Shown in pieces: positions 9,169-17,940 of a DNA stretch of 64,000 nt (position 1 is its first letter; each line of letters begins with the position of its first letter). Location of the stretch: positions 186,001 through 250,000 of the forward strand of contig NZ_CP010897.2 of the NCBI RefSeq assembly GCF_000934605.2. Direction: 5' to 3'. Source of the stretch: Pandoraea vervacti. GTDB taxonomy: Bacteria; Pseudomonadota; Gammaproteobacteria; Burkholderiales; Burkholderiaceae. Both the position numbers and the translations under genes were made by a program. Under the pieces are notes generated by a model. The model was given only the letters and a program-made list of their open reading frames with translations, had not been told where the DNA came from and did not search any database.

Positions 9169-10146
9169 ATGACGCTTCGCATCGTTTTTGCCGGTACGCC
9201 GGAATTCGCGCAAACCGCGCTCGCCGCCATCGATGCCGCCGGCTTTTCTGTTGAGTTGGTGCTCACTCAACCCGATCGTCCTGCCGGACGCGGCATGAAA
9301 TTGCAGGCCAGCCCGGTCAAGCGCTACGCACTGGCGCACGGCATGCCGGTCGCACAGCCGCCGTCGCTGCGTCGGAACGGCAAGTATCCGGAAGACGCCG
9401 CCGCGGCCATCGAGCAACTGCGGGCGTTGGCCCCCGATGTCATGGTCGTGGCTGCCTACGGCCTGATCCTGCCGCAGGAAGTGCTCGATCTGCCGCGTTA
9501 CGGCTGCCTCAACATCCACGGCTCGCTGTTGCCGCGCTGGCGTGGCGCTGCACCGATCCATCGCGCCATCGAGGCCGGCGATGCGCAGACCGGCATTACC
9601 ATCATGCAGATGGACGCAGGCCTCGATACCGGCGCGATGATCCTGCGTGAAGCGCAGCCCATCGGCCCGGAAGATACGACGTCGACGCTACACGACCGCA
9701 TGGCGGCGCTGGGCGGCAAGCTGATCGTCGACGCGCTGCGCCAACTGGCGCGCGACGGCCATCTGCCGAGCGTTGCACAACCGGAAGCCGGCGTGACGTA
9801 CGCCGAAAAGATCGCCAAGCACGAAGCGGTGCTCGACTGGGGCAAGCCGGCGCAAACGCTGGCGCGACAGGTTCGGGCGTTCGATCCGTTCCCCGGGGCA
9901 CTGGGCACCGTCCACGACACGCCCGTGAAGCTCTGGCGCGCGAGCGCCGTCGCCGGTCGGCCCGGGAGTGCCCCGGGCACGGTGCTGGAAGTGAGCGCTG
10001 ACGCCATCGTGATCGCATGCGGTGACGGCGCACTACGCGTGACCGAATGCCAGAAGCCGGGCGGCAAGCGCCTGCCGGTGCGTGAGTTCCTCGCGGGCTT
10101 CGCGCTCGCACAGGGCGACGTATTCACGTCCGGCGCGGCAGGGTGA
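9169..10146 (+). CDS. fmt: Methionyl-tRNA formyltransferase
   Basis: Formylates initiator Met-tRNA. The 325-residue protein has the formyltransferase N-domain opening MTLRIVFAGTPEFAQTAL, the folate-site region with the SLLPRWRGAAPIHRAI signature (near residue 120; Asn of LNIHGS and His are the catalytic residues) and the C-terminal OB-type domain (EKIAKHEAVLDW onward). A strong AGGAGG lies 10 nt ahead of the ATG. It is 30 bases behind the glycosyltransferase gene, so probably in one transcript with it, and functionally paired with def. Confidence 0.97.
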   Translation: MTLRIVFAGTPEFAQTALAAIDAAGFSVELVLTQPDRPAGRGMKLQASPVKRYALAHGMPVAQPPSLRRNGKYPEDAAAAIEQLRALAPDVMVVAAYGLILPQEVLDLPRYGCLNIHGSLLPRWRGAAPIHRAIEAGDAQTGITIMQMDAGLDTGAMILREAQPIGPEDTTSTLHDRMAALGGKLIVDALRQLARDGHLPSVAQPEAGVTYAEKIAKHEAVLDWGKPAQTLARQVRAFDPFPGALGTVHDTPVKLWRASAVAGRPGSAPGTVLEVSADAIVIACGDGALRVTECQKPGGKRLPVREFLAGFALAQGDVFTSGAAG

Positions 10147-10360
10147 ATGCGCTGGGAAATGCAGGTTCCGGGCACCAAAACAGCGCGAAAATGTCGTAAA
10201 ACGCCATCGAAGTCGTATGGAATCGCGCTGAACGTCGGAAAAAAGTCCAATCCGAAGTCCGCGGACGTTGAATTTTCACCATGCGACGCCATCTAACGCC
10301 CGAGGACACGCAAAGTGCGTGATTCCCTGAGGTCATCAAGATTTTGCAGAGGAGAACACC

Positions 10361-11218
10361 ATGTTCAATTGGATGAAGACCACCCTGCTGATGGCGGCCA
10401 TCACCGCGTTGTTCATGGTGGTGGGCGGCATGATCGGCGGCAAGCAGGGCATGATGCTCGCGCTGGCGTTTGCGCTCGCGATGAATTTCTTTTCGTACTG
10501 GTTCTCGGACAAGATGGTGCTGCGCATGTATAACGCGCAGCAAGTGGACGAAACCAGCGCGCCGCAGTTCTACAACGTGGTGCGCGAGCTGTCGCAGCGT
10601 GCCGGGCTGCCCATGCCGAAGGTGTATCTGATCAACGAGGACGCCCCGAACGCCTTCGCGACCGGCCGCAATCCGGAAAATGCCGCCGTCGCGGCAACGA
10701 CCGGTATCCTGCGTGTGCTCTCGGATCGCGAGTTGCGCGGGGTGATGGCGCACGAACTGGCGCATGTGAAGCACCGTGACATTCTGATTTCGACGATTTC
10801 CGCCACGATGGCCGGTGCGATTTCGGCGCTCGCCAACTTCGCCATGTTCTTCGGCGGACGTGACGAGAACGGCCGTCCGGCCAATCCGATCGCCAGCATT
10901 GCCGTGGCGATTCTGGCGCCGCTGGCTGCATCGCTGATTCAGATGGCGATCTCGCGTGCCCGTGAGTTCGAGGCGGATCGCGGCGGTGCGCAAATCTCCG
11001 GCGATCCGCAGGCGCTCGCGGCGGCGCTCGACAAGATTCACCGTTACGCGCAGGGCATTCCGTTCGACACGGCGGAGCAACACCCGGCCACGGCGCAGAT
11101 GATGATCATGAATCCGCTGCGCGCCGGCGGGTTGCAGAATCTCTTCAGCACCCACCCGGCGACCGAGGAGCGTATCGCCCGCCTCATGGAAATGGCGCGC
11201 ACCGGGCGCTACGAGTAA
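10361..11218 (+). CDS. htpX: Membrane zinc metalloprotease HtpX
   Basis: An M48-family inner-membrane protease for quality control of misfolded membrane proteins. It has 285 residues, two N-terminal hydrophobic segments, the HELAH zinc motif (MAHELAHVKHRD, near residue 130), two further hydrophobic segments and the third-ligand region AREFEADRGG. GAGGAG stands upstream of the ATG. The 214 bases between fmt and htpX hold no gene; they presumably carry an htpX promoter. In enterobacteria htpX responds to envelope stress (CpxR); no such site could be recognised here. Confidence 0.96.
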   Translation: MFNWMKTTLLMAAITALFMVVGGMIGGKQGMMLALAFALAMNFFSYWFSDKMVLRMYNAQQVDETSAPQFYNVVRELSQRAGLPMPKVYLINEDAPNAFATGRNPENAAVAATTGILRVLSDRELRGVMAHELAHVKHRDILISTISATMAGAISALANFAMFFGGRDENGRPANPIASIAVAILAPLAASLIQMAISRAREFEADRGGAQISGDPQALAAALDKIHRYAQGIPFDTAEQHPATAQMMIMNPLRAGGLQNLFSTHPATEERIARLMEMARTGRYE

Positions 11219-11346
11219 GCCCTGAACAGGACTGGCGTCACCGGACTTCCTTGCGAAGCCAACGCTCGCCGACCGAGCGAGCCACGCTCGCAAAGCCGGG
11301 TCGTCAGTCTGCTATCCTGTGGCCCGACGATCGTCCGATAGCCTCC

Positions 11347-11378
11347 CATGCCCGCCGTCGTGCGGGCATGTTTGTTTG
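11347..11378 (+). terminator. Hairpin with partial T-run after htpX
   Basis: A 9-bp perfect stem (11347-11355 with 11362-11370), 6-nt loop, followed by TTTGTTTGT. It is a plausible htpX terminator, though the interrupted T-run and its closeness to the rsmB start (11388) leave room for a leader hairpin instead. Confidence 0.45.
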
Positions 11379-11387
11379 TAGAAGCCC

Positions 11388-12701
11388 ATGCCGCAACCGA
11401 GTCTGCCCACCGAATCCCTGGCCTACGCGCTTCAGCGCGCCGCGCAGGCCCTCGAGTCCGTTCAGAAGGGCACTGCGTTGCCACAGGCGCTCGCGCAGGC
11501 CACCACACAATGCGCTCCGACCGTGCGGGCTGCCTCACAAGATCTCGCGTACCGCGCGGTGCGGCGTCTGGGCAGCAGCCGTGCGTTGCTCGCGCTGCTC
11601 GTCAAAACCGCCCTGCAAGCGCGCGTGCGCGACATTCTGCTGTGTGCGCTCGCGCTGCTGCAAGATGACCCCGAAGGGGCGGCCTATACCGAATTTACCG
11701 TCGTCGATCAGGCGGTCGAAGCGATTGCCGCGCAACGCCGCACGGCTGCCGCCAAGGGACTTGCCAATGCGGTGCTGCGCCGCTTCCTGCGCGAGCGTCA
11801 GGACCTGATGGCGCAGATCGCCAAACAGCCCGAGGCGCGCTGGAATTATCCCGTCTGGTGGATCGACGCCGTGCGCGAGGCATATCCCGACCAATGGGAG
11901 ACGTTGCTTGCCGCGGGCGACAGCCGCGGGCCGATGACGCTGCGTGTGAACACCCGTCGCACCAGCGTGGCGGCAATGCAGGCGAGTCTGGCGCAAGCGG
12001 GCATGGCGTCCGAGGTGATTGGCCCGGTGGCGCTGCGGCTCGAGCAGGCGGTGCCGGTGGAGCGTCTGCCCGGCTTCGCAGACGGTTGGGTCTCGGTGCA
12101 GGACGCGGGTGCGCAGCTCGCCGCGCCGCTGGTGCTCGGCGAACATCCGCGCGCGGGCATGCGCGTGCTCGACGCCTGCGCAGCCCCGGGCGGCAAGACC
12201 GGCCATCTGCTGGAGATGGCCGACGTTCAGGTCACGGCGCTGGAGTCGGATCGCACGCGAGTGCCGCGCATCTACGAAAACCTCGAACGTCTGGGGCTCG
12301 AAGCGGACGTGCGTATCGGCGATGCAGGCAACCCGTCGAAATGGTCGGGTGGCGGCTGGGACGGCGTGCCGTTCGATCGCATTCTGGCGGACGTGCCGTG
12401 CTCGGCAGCCGGTATCGTGCGCCGTCATCCGGACATTCGCTGGTTGCGTCGCGAGGCCGACATCGCGGCGCTGGTCGAAGAGCAGCGCCGAATCCTGCTC
12501 GCGCTCTGGGACACGCTGGCCGTGGGCGGCGAGCTGATCTATGCGACATGCTCCGTCTTTCCATCGGAAAACGAACAGCAGGCGCAATGGTTTGAACGTG
12601 TTTGCCCAGATGCGGTACGATTGGACGCTCCCGGGCAATTGCTAATGACCCCTGGCGGCGCCCATGACGGTTTCTACTACGCTCGCTTCCAGAAACGGTG
12701 A
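11388..12701 (+). CDS. rsmB: 16S rRNA m5C967 methyltransferase (RsmB/Sun)
   Basis: Methylates C967 of 16S rRNA using SAM. It has 437 residues: an N-terminal NusB-like RNA-binding domain (about 15-150) and a C-terminal Rossmann methyltransferase with DACAAPGGKTGHLLEMA (SAM motif I), the catalytic-Cys motif ADVPCSAAG and the second-Cys motif YATCSVFPSEN. It starts the run rsmB-DUF4390-ntrY-ntrX, in which each gene overlaps or abuts the next; the order is a well-conserved Burkholderiales arrangement. Confidence 0.96.
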   Translation: MPQPSLPTESLAYALQRAAQALESVQKGTALPQALAQATTQCAPTVRAASQDLAYRAVRRLGSSRALLALLVKTALQARVRDILLCALALLQDDPEGAAYTEFTVVDQAVEAIAAQRRTAAAKGLANAVLRRFLRERQDLMAQIAKQPEARWNYPVWWIDAVREAYPDQWETLLAAGDSRGPMTLRVNTRRTSVAAMQASLAQAGMASEVIGPVALRLEQAVPVERLPGFADGWVSVQDAGAQLAAPLVLGEHPRAGMRVLDACAAPGGKTGHLLEMADVQVTALESDRTRVPRIYENLERLGLEADVRIGDAGNPSKWSGGGWDGVPFDRILADVPCSAAGIVRRHPDIRWLRREADIAALVEEQRRILLALWDTLAVGGELIYATCSVFPSENEQQAQWFERVCPDAVRLDAPGQLLMTPGGAHDGFYYARFQKR

Positions 12702-13570
12702 CCTTCTCCCAACGGCTACTGGCCTGCCTGCTGCCGCTGCTGTGCGCGCTTGCGCTCGGCTATGCGGCACCCGCGCGTGCCGACAACGAAATCCAGGTGC
12801 GCGAAGCCCGGCTGGAACCGTCCGATGGCGGTTGGTCGCTCGACGCGCGCTTTGCATTCGAGCTCAATAGCAGTCTCGAGGACGCCGTCAATCGGGGCGT
12901 CTCTCTTTATTTCACGACCGACTTCGAACTCACGCGCTCGCGCTGGTACTGGTTCGACGAGAAGGTCGTGAATACGTCTCAAAGCGTGCGGCTGTGGTTC
13001 CAGCCGCTCACGCGTCAGTATCGTGTCTCGAGCAATAACGGCAACAGCAACAGCGGTGGGCTGCAACTCGGCTTCGGTTCACTGCGCGATGCGCTGGCGC
13101 TCGTGCGCAATGTGAGCGGATGGCGCGTGATCGAAAAGGGCGTCGTGAAGCCTGGCACGCAGTATCAGGCGTCCGTGCGGATGCGGCTGGACAATGCGCT
13201 CATGCCCAAGCCGTTCCAGATCGACGCGGTGAACAATCGCGACTGGAACCTGAGCTCCGACTGGGCGCGCTTCCTCTTCTCGCCGTCTCAGCCGGCGGCT
13301 GCCGCGAATCTGCCGACGACCTCGCTGGCGGGCGCATCCGCTTCGTCCGCTACGTCCGCTTCATCCGCGTCGGCCGCTGCCTCAGCAGCTTCCGCATCGT
13401 CGGGCGCTGCCGCGTCCATGACGATTGCGCCACCGGGCTCGACGTTCGGCATCGGTCTGGCGGGCCTCACGGCGGCGGCAACGGCGTCGCCTGACGCGTC
13501 GCGAACGCCCGGCAAGCTGCCGCTCGCCTTCAATGCGGCGGTGCCGCCCGGAGCTGCCCGTGTCAAATAA
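12698..13570 (+). CDS. DUF4390 exported protein
   Basis: A 290-residue protein starting at GTG 12698, overlapping the rsmB stop (GTGA), so probably translationally coupled. Residues 1-28 are a signal peptide ending after APARA. The body (30-200) matches the DUF4390 pattern: EARLEPSDGGWSLDARF, a stretch on handling of an outer segment, and the W-Y-W-FDEKVV core. The C-terminal 90 residues are Ala/Ser low-complexity with a Gly/Ala tail. It sits directly ahead of the NtrY-like kinase, and family members are nearly always in this position, so a role in periplasmic sensing for that kinase is an inference. Confidence 0.85.
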   Translation: MTFSQRLLACLLPLLCALALGYAAPARADNEIQVREARLEPSDGGWSLDARFAFELNSSLEDAVNRGVSLYFTTDFELTRSRWYWFDEKVVNTSQSVRLWFQPLTRQYRVSSNNGNSNSGGLQLGFGSLRDALALVRNVSGWRVIEKGVVKPGTQYQASVRMRLDNALMPKPFQIDAVNNRDWNLSSDWARFLFSPSQPAAAANLPTTSLAGASASSATSASSASAAASAASASSGAAASMTIAPPGSTFGIGLAGLTAAATASPDASRTPGKLPLAFNAAVPPGAARVK

Positions 13571-15911
13571 TGGCGGCGGCCTGCTCAAACACATCGTCAT
13601 TCGCACGTTGATCGTCACGATGGCGCTGGTCGCCATCGGGCTGTTCGGCCTGCTCGCGCTTGCGTCGGCCAATACCGAATTCTTCGATCGCTACTATTCG
13701 CTGCTCTACACGGCGAACATTGCCGTGGCGATTATCTTCGTGTTCATCGTTGGCGCGCTCGTCTGGATCATTCTGGTCCGGTTGCGTCAGCGGCGCTTCG
13801 GCACGCGCCTGCTGGCAAAGCTCGCCATTTTCTTTGCGCTCGTCGGTGTGCTGCCGGGCGGCATCATCTATCTCGTGTCGTTGCAGTTCGTCTCGCGCAG
13901 TATCGAGTCATGGTTCGACGTGCGCGTGGAAACCGCGCTGGATTCGGGCCTCGAACTTGGCCGCGCCATTCTGAACAACGGTCTGTCGGATCTGAGCGCA
14001 AAGGCGCAACTGGTCGCCGATAACCTTGCGTCCAGCGGTGAGAAGGGCGGCACGCTTACGCTGCTTCGCATGCGCGATCAGTTCGGGTTGCAGGACGCGA
14101 CCATCGTCGACGGCAACGGTCGTGTGCTAGCGTCCGCGTCCGGCAACTTCAACGCGCTGGTGCCGGACTTGCCCACGCCGCTCATGTTGCGTCAGGCACG
14201 CACGCAATCGCGTGGTTATACCGCGATCGAAGGCGGCAGCGAAGGCTACGACAAGAACGAGGGGCACGATCAGCTGCGCTGGCGCGTGGTGATACGGATT
14301 CCGTCGACCTATTCGTCGTCGTTGCAGGACGACGAACGCTTTCTGCAAGTCACGCAACTGGTGCCCGCGAATCTGGCGCAGAACGCCGAAGCCGTGCAGA
14401 ACGCGTATCGTGAATATCAGGAAAAGGCGCTCGGCCGCACCGGGTTGCGCAAGATGTACATCGGCACGCTGACGCTGTCGCTGTTCCTCGCAACGTTCGT
14501 GGCGATGATGCTCGCGCTCGCGCTCGGCAGTCAGCTCGCCCGCCCCCTGTTTTTGCTCGCGCGCGGCACGCAGGAAGTGGCAGCGGGAGACTTGTCGCCC
14601 AAGGGCGAGGTGCGCACCAACGACGAACTTGGCTTCCTTACGCAGGCGTTCAATGCGATGACGCGTCAATTGTCCGACGCGCGCGCCAACGTCGAGCGCA
14701 ATCGACTGGCGCTGGAAAGCTCGAAGGCCCACCTGGAAAGTATTCTGTCGAGTCTGACGGCCGGCGTGTTCGTGTTCGATCGCGACTTCCGGCTCACGAC
14801 CGCCAACGCCGGCGCCGAGCGCATCTTCAAGCAGAGTTTTCAGCAAGAGCTCAACCGTTCCCCCGCCCATATTCCGGCGCTGGTAGAGTTCGGTGAGACG
14901 CTGCGTCGCGCGTTCGCCGATCGCGATGCGAATGCCGATCTCGGGCCGGGCGGCCACTGGCAGCAGCAGATCGGTCTGACGCTGCCGGGCGAAACGGACG
15001 GTGTCACGTTGCTGGTGCGCGGCTCGCACCTGCCCGAGCCGATGGTCGCTGTAGCGGGTGTGCCGACCCGCGCGGGCGGTGGCTATGTCGTGGTGTTCGA
15101 CGACATCAGCGATGTCATTTCGGCGCAGCGCTCGGTGGCGTGGGCCGAAGTGGCGCGGCGTCTGGCGCACGAGATCAAGAATCCGCTCACGCCGATTCAG
15201 CTCTCGGCGGAGCGCTTGCAGATGAAGCTCTCGGACAAGTTGCCGCCGGCCGAGGCCGAGGTGCTGCGAAAAGGCGCGACGACCATCGTCAATCAAGTGG
15301 CGGCGATGAAGCGCATGGTCGACGATTTCAGAGACTACGCGCGCCTGCCCCCGGCGATCATGCATCCGCTGCAACTCAATGAATTGATCGGCGAAGTGCT
15401 GACGCTATACGGGGTGGACGAAGGGCGTGGCGCCATCCGGCCTTATCTCGATACCGATCTGCCGGAGATTCGCGGAGACTCGACGCAATTGCGTCAGGTT
15501 ATCCATAATCTGCTTCAGAATGCTCAAGATGCGGTTGGCGGAACCGAAAACCCTCTTATCACGGTGGAAACGAAGACAGTAGAATACGCAGGAACGGATG
15601 TTCAGCCCGGTGAACCGAAGCGCACGGCAGTGCGTCTGACGATCACGGACAATGGGCCGGGTTTCCCGGCACGCATTCTGACTCGCGCCTTCGAACCGTA
15701 CGTGACGACCAAGTCGAAGGGCACCGGACTCGGATTGGCGATGGTCAAGAAGATCATCGACGAGCATCAGGCGCGCATTGATATTCGCAATCGGTCCTTG
15801 CCCGAGGGCGAAGGCAGTGCAGGTGCCCAGATTTCGATCTTGTTTACTCAATTGGCTGACGACCAGGAACTGCCGCGCACAAAGCCGGCAGAACACACGA
15901 AGGTAGCGTAA
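13560..15911 (+). CDS. NtrY-like sensor histidine kinase
   Basis: A membrane kinase of 783 residues. Two hydrophobic segments near the N-terminus (LIVTMALVAIGLFGLLALA, then a second and third around 55-115), an extracytoplasmic region, another TM near residue 300, a HAMP domain (ARPLFLLARGTQEVAAGD), a PAS domain (about 385-500), the HisKA motif ARRLAHEIKNPLTPIQ with phosphoacceptor His537, and HATPase_c (N-box LLQNAQDAVGG, DNGPGFP, TKSKGTGLGLAMVK). I chose GTG 13560, which overlaps the previous gene by 11 nt; the longer open frame upstream is the Arg-rich shadow of the DUF4390 tail. It is stop-to-start adjacent to its regulator. NtrYX systems often respond to nitrogen or redox state; the signal here is not visible. 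Confidence 0.92.
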   Translation: MSNNGGGLLKHIVIRTLIVTMALVAIGLFGLLALASANTEFFDRYYSLLYTANIAVAIIFVFIVGALVWIILVRLRQRRFGTRLLAKLAIFFALVGVLPGGIIYLVSLQFVSRSIESWFDVRVETALDSGLELGRAILNNGLSDLSAKAQLVADNLASSGEKGGTLTLLRMRDQFGLQDATIVDGNGRVLASASGNFNALVPDLPTPLMLRQARTQSRGYTAIEGGSEGYDKNEGHDQLRWRVVIRIPSTYSSSLQDDERFLQVTQLVPANLAQNAEAVQNAYREYQEKALGRTGLRKMYIGTLTLSLFLATFVAMMLALALGSQLARPLFLLARGTQEVAAGDLSPKGEVRTNDELGFLTQAFNAMTRQLSDARANVERNRLALESSKAHLESILSSLTAGVFVFDRDFRLTTANAGAERIFKQSFQQELNRSPAHIPALVEFGETLRRAFADRDANADLGPGGHWQQQIGLTLPGETDGVTLLVRGSHLPEPMVAVAGVPTRAGGGYVVVFDDISDVISAQRSVAWAEVARRLAHEIKNPLTPIQLSAERLQMKLSDKLPPAEAEVLRKGATTIVNQVAAMKRMVDDFRDYARLPPAIMHPLQLNELIGEVLTLYGVDEGRGAIRPYLDTDLPEIRGDSTQLRQVIHNLLQNAQDAVGGTENPLITVETKTVEYAGTDVQPGEPKRTAVRLTITDNGPGFPARILTRAFEPYVTTKSKGTGLGLAMVKKIIDEHQARIDIRNRSLPEGEGSAGAQISILFTQLADDQELPRTKPAEHTKVA

Positions 15912-16652
15912 ATGGCAACCATTTTGGTGGTGGATGACGAAATGGGGATCCGGGAGCTGCTCTCGGAGATTCTGAGCGACGAAGGGCATGTCGTGGAGGT
16001 GGCGGAGAACGCGCAGGAAGCGCGCGCCTTCCGTGCCGCACACACGCCCGATCTCGTGCTGCTCGATATCTGGATGCCCGATACCGACGGCGTGACCTTG
16101 CTCAAGGAATGGGCGGCTCAGCAATTGCTGACCATGCCTGTGATCATGATGTCGGGGCACGCCACGATCGATACGGCCGTGGAAGCCACGAAGATCGGCG
16201 CGCTCAACTTCCTGGAGAAGCCCATCGCCCTGCAAAAACTGCTGCAGGCGGTGGAGCAGGGGCTGGCGCGAGGAAAACGCGAGGCGTCCGGCGGTGCGGC
16301 GAGCACCTTCGATGGCGACGACGAGGCGCTCGATACCGGCGTGTTCGGCGAGAGCGAAACACGCCACCCGGGCACGGGACTCAACGGTGCGGCTTCACAT
16401 CATGTGCCGCTCGGAGGTAATGATGCAGACGGCGTGAGCGGTGCGACCGGCACGGGCATGTCGGCCGACATTTCGTTCGATGTGCCGTTGCGCGAAGCGC
16501 GCGACGCCTTCGAGCGTGCCTATTTCGCCTACCATCTGGCCAAGGAGCACGGCAGCATGACGCGCGTGGCCGAGAAGACCGGGCTGGAGCGCACGCACTT
16601 GTATCGCAAGCTCAAGCAACTGGGCGTGGAATTGTCCAAGAGCAAGACCTGA
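15912..16652 (+). CDS. NtrX-like response regulator lacking the AAA+ domain
   Basis: 246 residues. A receiver domain (1-120) with the acidic pair DD at 8-9, phosphoacceptor Asp52 (LVLLDIWMPDTDG), Ser81 and Lys103 in LEKP. A low-complexity linker follows (about 125-190), then a Fis-type helix-turn-helix at the C-terminus (GSMTRVAEKTGLERTHLYRKLKQLG). NtrX of alphaproteobacteria has a sigma-54-activating AAA+ domain between these parts; here it is absent, so this protein cannot remodel sigma-54 holoenzyme and must act as a simple DNA-binding regulator. It starts right after the kinase stop codon. Confidence 0.9.
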   Translation: MATILVVDDEMGIRELLSEILSDEGHVVEVAENAQEARAFRAAHTPDLVLLDIWMPDTDGVTLLKEWAAQQLLTMPVIMMSGHATIDTAVEATKIGALNFLEKPIALQKLLQAVEQGLARGKREASGGAASTFDGDDEALDTGVFGESETRHPGTGLNGAASHHVPLGGNDADGVSGATGTGMSADISFDVPLREARDAFERAYFAYHLAKEHGSMTRVAEKTGLERTHLYRKLKQLGVELSKSKT

Positions 16653-16754
16653 CGGCGTGGACGTGTGGCGCGCGACGGCGCGTCGCTGCGCCGCATGAAT
16701 GTCGACGTTGATGCTGATTCATACCGTTTCATGCAGATTTTTTCGATTAAGGGC

Positions 16755-16783
16755 TTGCGCAAAGCGTATTCAGTCTCTATAAT
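16755..16783 (+). promoter_or_regulatory. Sigma-70 promoter of tRNA-Phe
   Basis: TTGCGC (16755-16760), a 17-bp spacer and a perfect TATAAT (16778-16783), 12 nt ahead of the tRNA 5' end. Confidence 0.85.
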
Positions 16784-16795
16784 CGCTTTTCTCTT

Positions 16796-16871
16796 GGCCC
16801 GGTAGCTCAGTTGGTAGAGCAGCGGATTGAAAATCCGCGTGTCGTTGGTTCGATTCCGACCCAGGCCACCA
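16796..16871 (+). tRNA. tRNA-Phe (GAA)
   Basis: A 76-nt cloverleaf with encoded CCA. D-stem GCTC/GAGC, anticodon stem GCGGA/TCCGC with GAA at the loop centre, T-arm GTTGG-TTCGATT-CCGAC. The acceptor stem is GGCCCGG against CCAGGCC, which leaves position 5 C opposite position 68 A unpaired; otherwise it is canonical. Confidence 0.96.
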
Positions 16872-16877
16872 AATTCG

Positions 16878-16907
16878 AAGGGCTTGCGCATATCGCAAGC
16901 CCTTTTT
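16878..16907 (+). terminator. Intrinsic terminator after tRNA-Phe
   Basis: An 11-bp perfect stem (16878-16888 with 16894-16904), 5-nt loop, then a T-run. Its 5' arm repeats 13 bases that also occur at 16749-16761, across the -35 box of the tRNA promoter. Confidence 0.93.
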
Positions 16908-17131
16908 GCGTTTGAACGAAAACGCTGCCCGATGATGGGTATAACGGCCCGGCGATAGCGACGCGGGGCAACGCGGTTCAAAATCGCGTGACATATCCCG
17001 CACGCGGGTTGCCCCGGAGGGCCCGACAGGCCCGAATCGCTTGGTATCCGACGGCAGCCGCAAGCGCGTGCCCTGGCCCTTGTCGTCCTGATGGCTCAAT
17101 GCCCTGACGGCAAAGGCGATACTGCTAGCGC

Positions 17132-17887
17132 ATGATCATGACGACAAGCACCGATTCCGCTCTGGTTCTGTTCTCCGGTGGACAGGATTCGACTACCTGC
17201 CTCGCATGGGCGCTCTCGCGCTATGCGCGCGTCGAGACGCTGGGTTTCGACTACGGCCAGCGCCACAGCGTTGAGCTGGAGTGCCGCACCGATGTGCTGG
17301 CCAAGCTGCGCGAACGGTTCGCGCAGTGGGCGCCGCGCCTGGGCGACGATCATATGATCGATTTGTCGATTCTCGGCCAGATCAGTGAGACGTCGCTCAC
17401 GCGTGAAACCACGATCGCGATGGCGGCCAACCAGTTGCCGAACACGTTCGTGCCGGGCCGGAATCTGCTGTTTCTGACGATTGGTGCGACCATTGCCTAT
17501 CGTCGCGGTCTGCGCGTGCTGGTCGGCGGCATGTGCGAGACGGACTTTTCGGGCTATCCCGATTGCCGCGACGACACGATGAAGGCGCTCCAGGTGGCGC
17601 TCAATCTGGGCATGGACCAGCGCTTCATCATCGAGACGCCGCTGATGTGGATCGACAAGGCCGATACCTGGCAGATGGCACAGGATCTGGGGGGCGACGT
17701 GCTCGTGGAGACGGTGCGCGAAGATACGCACACATGCTATCTGGGCGAGCGCAGCGTGCTGCATGCGTGGGGCTACGGGTGTGGCGAGTGCCCGGCATGC
17801 CAGTTGCGTCAGCGTGGCTACGAGCAGTGGCGTGCGCGCGGCAATGACGGCGCAGGCGGCGCAGGTGGCACGGGCGGCGCCGTCTGA
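17132..17887 (+). CDS. queC: 7-cyano-7-deazaguanine (preQ0) synthase QueC
   Basis: Makes preQ0 from 7-carboxy-7-deazaguanine and ammonia with ATP, in queuosine tRNA modification. The N-terminal PP-loop SGGQDSTTC (residues 15-23) is the ATP pyrophosphatase motif, and the C-terminal cluster CGECPACQLR binds zinc together with an upstream Cys. The last 20 residues are an Ala/Gly tail without family character. An alternative ATG lies two codons downstream (17138). Followed by queE and queD on the same strand, so the three enzymes of preQ0 synthesis after FolE are together. Confidence 0.95.
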   Translation: MIMTTSTDSALVLFSGGQDSTTCLAWALSRYARVETLGFDYGQRHSVELECRTDVLAKLRERFAQWAPRLGDDHMIDLSILGQISETSLTRETTIAMAANQLPNTFVPGRNLLFLTIGATIAYRRGLRVLVGGMCETDFSGYPDCRDDTMKALQVALNLGMDQRFIIETPLMWIDKADTWQMAQDLGGDVLVETVREDTHTCYLGERSVLHAWGYGCGECPACQLRQRGYEQWRARGNDGAGGAGGTGGAV

Positions 17888-17940
17888 TCCTGTCGCCCGG
17901 CGTCGCAGCCGAGAGCATCATCAAGAGAGTCGAGAACATC

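Noticed and set aside
16796..16871. tRNA-Phe as attachment site of the T3SS island
   Set aside because: The island begins over 4 kb downstream behind core queC-E-D genes, and no integrase or long repeat of the tRNA 3' end was found.
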